Translations under genes and position numbers: made by a program
In this document: positions 61,363-64,000 of the stretch, in pieces
How the letters are laid out: every line of letters begins with the position of its first letter
Numbering within the stretch: the first letter of the stretch is position 1
The notes under the pieces: generated by a model
Told to the model about the DNA's origin: nothing
The model's database searches: none
The model's input: the letters and a program-made list of their open reading frames with translations, nothing else
Assembly (NCBI GenBank): GCA_947478465.1
Contig: CANJWH010000002.1
Coordinates: 1-64,000, forward strand
Direction of reading: 5' to 3'
Source: Bacteroidota bacterium
GTDB lineage: Bacteria; Bacteroidota; Bacteroidia; SXHM01
DNA length: 64,000 nt

Positions 61363-62528
61363 AATCTGATCACGCGGTATTTATAGGTTTGTCAGGTTTT
61401 CCCTATGGTATGGCAGCTGTTCAAAGACAAAAACTATTGGCAAAGGCTTTAATTGATGCAGGTTGGAGAGTAACCATTGTTTGTCCGCGTTCGATTCATC
61501 AGCAAGGGACTAATGTGATAAGAGTTGGACACAGAGAAGGCATCAGGTATATTTATGTATTTAAACCCGAAAGAATAGATGCCTTTTTTTTGAGAAATCT
61601 TCAGAAGTTTTTTTCTCCCCTTTTTGAGTTCTTTATTCTTATTAAACTCAAAAAAAAATATCAATTAACAGCAGCAATTGTATCAAATAAAAACTCTTAC
61701 ACTCAGGCATTACGGTATTCAATTATTTCAAAGATCTTAAACTTTAGATTGCTGATTAATCTGGTAGAAATTTATGAAGGACGTTCAGGAACCCCCTTTA
61801 TCGAACGAATAAATAACTTCTTTTTCAACCGTTCTGGCTTGATTTTTTTCGATGCATTTCTGCCCATCAGCCAAACCATTATTGAATATTTTAAGCCCTC
61901 CGGAAAGAAATATCATTACCTGCCGGTGGTAGTTGATGTTGATTTGTTTAAAAACATTCAACCCGGCAATGAAAACAAAAAGTATTTCCTTTTCTGCGGT
62001 TCTGCATCCTATTTCCATTCAATAGAATTTATTCTTCAATCGTTTTTAAAAATAAAAGATAAGAATTGCAATCTTACTCTGGTTACAAACGGTACGCAAG
62101 AACAGTTAGAAAAAATACATAAATCAGTCAACGATAAAAATCTTGCAGATAGAGTAGCGTTCAAAAAAAATTTAACCGAACATCAACTTTATACACTTTA
62201 TAAGTCGTCTATTGGATTACTTTTGCCATTGTTTGATACTATTCAGGACAAGGCAAGATTTCCGCATAAGTTGGCAGAATACCTTGCCTCAGGCACAATA
62301 GTTTTATCAAATCCTGTGGGCGAAATAATAAATTACCTGAATGACAAAGAAACAGTATTGTATTCCGCTTCCGGAAATATTCAGGCATTTGCAGATAACA
62401 TGCAATGGGTTATTGAGCATGAAAGCCAGTCAGTTGAAATCGGAAATGCCGGAAGCATGGTAAGCCATAAATTTTTTCATTACAAAAGCATGAGTACCGA
62501 TTTCAGTAAATTTATTCTGAGCATATAA
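61359..62528 (+). CDS. Glycosyltransferase family 4 protein
   Basis: 389 residues, GT-B fold. N-terminal half GLSGFPYGMAAVQRQKLLAK and ALIDAGWRVTIVCPRS. C-terminal donor half FLFCGSASYFHSIEFILQSF, ADRVAFKKNLTEHQLYTLYK and FPHKLAEYLASGTIVLSNPV with GEIINYL (the ExxxxxxE-type region). Adds a sugar on the cytoplasmic face; the donor is unknown. Translationally coupled to the acyltransferase. Confidence 0.9.
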   Translation: MKSDHAVFIGLSGFPYGMAAVQRQKLLAKALIDAGWRVTIVCPRSIHQQGTNVIRVGHREGIRYIYVFKPERIDAFFLRNLQKFFSPLFEFFILIKLKKKYQLTAAIVSNKNSYTQALRYSIISKILNFRLLINLVEIYEGRSGTPFIERINNFFFNRSGLIFFDAFLPISQTIIEYFKPSGKKYHYLPVVVDVDLFKNIQPGNENKKYFLFCGSASYFHSIEFILQSFLKIKDKNCNLTLVTNGTQEQLEKIHKSVNDKNLADRVAFKKNLTEHQLYTLYKSSIGLLLPLFDTIQDKARFPHKLAEYLASGTIVLSNPVGEIINYLNDKETVLYSASGNIQAFADNMQWVIEHESQSVEIGNAGSMVSHKFFHYKSMSTDFSKFILSI

Positions 62529-62532
62529 TTTT

Positions 62533-63099
62533 ATGGACTTACGCTCTGTCATACGCTCCTTATATTACAAATGGCTTATTTACAAGGCTGACTCATATAC
62601 TGTTGGCAAACTCTTTTCAAAATTATATGGAATAAAAATTGGCGAGAACTCCAGGTTTACCGGCAAAAAAATTTCTTTTGGAAGCGAACCTTTTTTAATT
62701 GAAATAGGAGATAATGTAACCATCACACCCGGTGTTAAATTTCAAACGCACGATGGAGGAGTGGCATTATTCAGAAAAGAATATCCGGGAATGAATGTGT
62801 ATGGAAAAATAAAAATTGGGAACAATGTTTTTATTGGTGAAGATGCTATGATAATGTATGGAGTTACAATTGGAGATAATGTGGTTATTGGCGCGCGAAG
62901 TGTTGTAACGCATGATGTTGCGCCAAACTCCCTTGCAGTTGGCGTTCCGGCAAGGGTAATTAAATCGCTTGACGAGTATAGAAAATCTTCTTTGGAAAAG
63001 GCGCTCTTCATAACGGAAACAAACAATGCTGAGAGAAAAAATAAAATCATAACCGGGTTATCAGCTAAAGAACAGGTTTCATTAAAAAATAAAAGGTAG
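62533..63099 (+). CDS. Hexapeptide-repeat acyltransferase (second)
   Basis: 188 residues. Beta-helix turns: IGENSRFTGKKISFGSEPFL, IEIGDNVTITPGVKFQTHDG (His in the usual catalytic place), IKIGNNVFIGEDAMIMYGVT and IGDNVVIGARSVVTHDVAPN, capped by SLAVGVPARVIKSLDEY. The charged C-terminal 40 residues extend beyond the fold. Starts 4 bases after the GT4 gene. A role in O-acetylation of the glycan is inferred. Confidence 0.88.
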   Translation: MDLRSVIRSLYYKWLIYKADSYTVGKLFSKLYGIKIGENSRFTGKKISFGSEPFLIEIGDNVTITPGVKFQTHDGGVALFRKEYPGMNVYGKIKIGNNVFIGEDAMIMYGVTIGDNVVIGARSVVTHDVAPNSLAVGVPARVIKSLDEYRKSSLEKALFITETNNAERKNKIITGLSAKEQVSLKNKR

Positions 63100-63176
63100 A
63101 TGCCTGTAATCTTAATTACCCTATGTGCCTGTTTTATTAGTTCAGATATGTCCGGAGAAAATCTAAATGCTGATTA

Positions 63177-64000
63177 ATGAAGGTGCTGATTTTTAAGGAC
63201 AGCCTTCAATCCGGTGGTGCAGAAAGAAGACTGGTTGAGTTATTAAAAGGACTTTCTACAACAGGCAAATTTCATTTTGATCTGGTGTTGATGAACAAAG
63301 AAGTTCATTATACCGATGTTTTCAGAATTAAAAATATTACTATTCATTATCTGGTCAGAGATACAAAACGCGACTTGAAAATATTCGGTAAATTCTTCAG
63401 GCTGTGTAAACAATTAAAGCCCGATGTGGTGCATACCTGGGATTTAATGACCTCGTTCTATACCTTGCCGGTTGTTGCGCTATCACGTATTCCCTGGATT
63501 AACGGACGTATTACAATAGCCCCGCTAACTATCAAACCATTCAGTCCCGATTGGTTTTTTACAAAAATCACCTACTATTTCTCTGATGTGGTATTGGCAA
63601 ATTCAAAAGCCGGATTAAAAGTATTTCGTGTTCCTGAAAAGAAAGCGTTATGTATTTACAACGGTTTTGATTTTAACAGGCTTGCGAATCTTAAAAATAC
63701 AGAAACGGTAAAAAATGAATTTGATATAAAAACTCCTTTTGCTGTTTGCATGGTTGCAAGTTTTACAAAGGTTAAAGATTACAACACATTTTTTGCTGCA
63801 GCCGAAATTATTACCGGCAAAAGAAATGACATTACATTTCTGGCAATAGGTGAGGGCGACAACTATCTTTTTTATAAAAATAAATACCAAAATTCATCTT
63901 TAATAAAACTTCTTGGCAGGCAAAAAGATGTTGAGTCAATTGTAAACTGTTGCGATATTTCTGTTTTATGCTCTGCAGCCGAGGGTATTTCTAATTCACT
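63177..64000 (+). CDS. Glycosyltransferase family 4 protein (partial, C-terminus beyond window)
   Basis: The frame is open from the ATG at 63177 to the window end (about 274 codons). Starts MKVLIFKDSLQSGGAERRLV, the SGGAE loop of GT4 enzymes. Further on: LKPDVVHTWDLMTSFYTLPV, DVVLANSKAGLKVFRV, CIYNGFDFNRL, FLAIGEGDN and LLGRQKDVESIVNCCDISVL, then CSAAEGISNS at the donor site. The truncation is only the window edge. The ATG overlaps the stop of a possible 25-codon frame (63100-63177). Confidence 0.88.
   Translation, partial: MKVLIFKDSLQSGGAERRLVELLKGLSTTGKFHFDLVLMNKEVHYTDVFRIKNITIHYLVRDTKRDLKIFGKFFRLCKQLKPDVVHTWDLMTSFYTLPVVALSRIPWINGRITIAPLTIKPFSPDWFFTKITYYFSDVVLANSKAGLKVFRVPEKKALCIYNGFDFNRLANLKNTETVKNEFDIKTPFAVCMVASFTKVKDYNTFFAAAEIITGKRNDITFLAIGEGDNYLFYKNKYQNSSLIKLLGRQKDVESIVNCCDISVLCSAAEGISNS

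Overview
The window is chromosomal DNA from a member of the phylum Bacteroidota. The evidence is read directly from the sequence. Promoters carry the phylum's -7 box TAnnTTTG, in the best cases about 20 bp downstream of a TTG. Several secreted proteins end in type IX secretion (T9SS) sorting domains with a YPNP-like start. There is a TonB-dependent receptor with a carboxypeptidase-like N-terminal domain, a complete suf operon ending in DUF2480, and a long SecA with a C-terminal SEC-C zinc motif. Order and genus cannot be fixed from this sequence. No rRNA, tRNA, CRISPR array, phage or insertion sequence was seen, and no gap between genes exceeds 300 bases.

Layout. 1-5.9 kb: a minus-strand efflux operon (TetR regulator, TolC-type channel, adaptor lipoprotein, RND permease running off the left edge), with a 46-bp perfect palindrome at its promoter. 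6-14.2 kb: single genes, namely a carboxypeptidase-regulatory-domain protein, a 44-residue micro-gene coupled to a nucleotidyltransferase, a GH125 mannosidase, an old-yellow-enzyme oxidoreductase, a lipoprotein, a TPR-adenylate cyclase and a small envelope protein. 14.3-24.8 kb: housekeeping, including a T9SS protein, a cystathionine gamma-synthase-type enzyme, LemA and DUF3137, prs-rplY-pth, folB, and gltX-glnS. 24.9-29.3 kb: two tandem secreted proteins that join a haem c motif to a peptidylglycine-monooxygenase-like dicopper module and a T9SS tail, then a heavy-metal-associated lipoprotein and a mini-protein that is little more than a T9SS tail. 29.4-36.5 kb: secA, asnS-rpoN and an AraC-type regulator. 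36.5-41.6 kb: a T9SS beta-propeller-like protein, a TauE/SafE permease, a TonB-dependent receptor and a sphingomyelinase-like phosphodiesterase. 41.7-48.1 kb: the suf operon for iron-sulphur cluster assembly. 48.2-49.1 kb: yicC. 49.2-64 kb: a plus-strand surface polysaccharide locus that runs off the right edge.

The polysaccharide locus is coherent. It opens with an export lipoprotein and a Wzc-like copolymerase/kinase. Nonulosonic (sialic-type) acid genes follow: a CMP-sugar synthetase fused to a HAD domain, and a NeuB-type synthase carrying SAF and cupin domains. Then come a TylF-type methyltransferase, a GT-B-like protein, a 2-oxoglutarate oxygenase, a Wzx flippase, a Wzy polymerase, two hexapeptide acyltransferases and two GT4 glycosyltransferases. 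Together they could build, decorate, flip, polymerise and export a nonulosonate-containing glycan.

Dispersed palindromic repeats related to GTCACCCTGAAC lie between genes at 2.6, 17.8 and 21.1 kb. A shorter relative follows prs, and a degenerate version appears to be read in frame inside sufD. Several predicted starts were moved downstream from a TTG lying inside the -7 box to the first suitable ATG.
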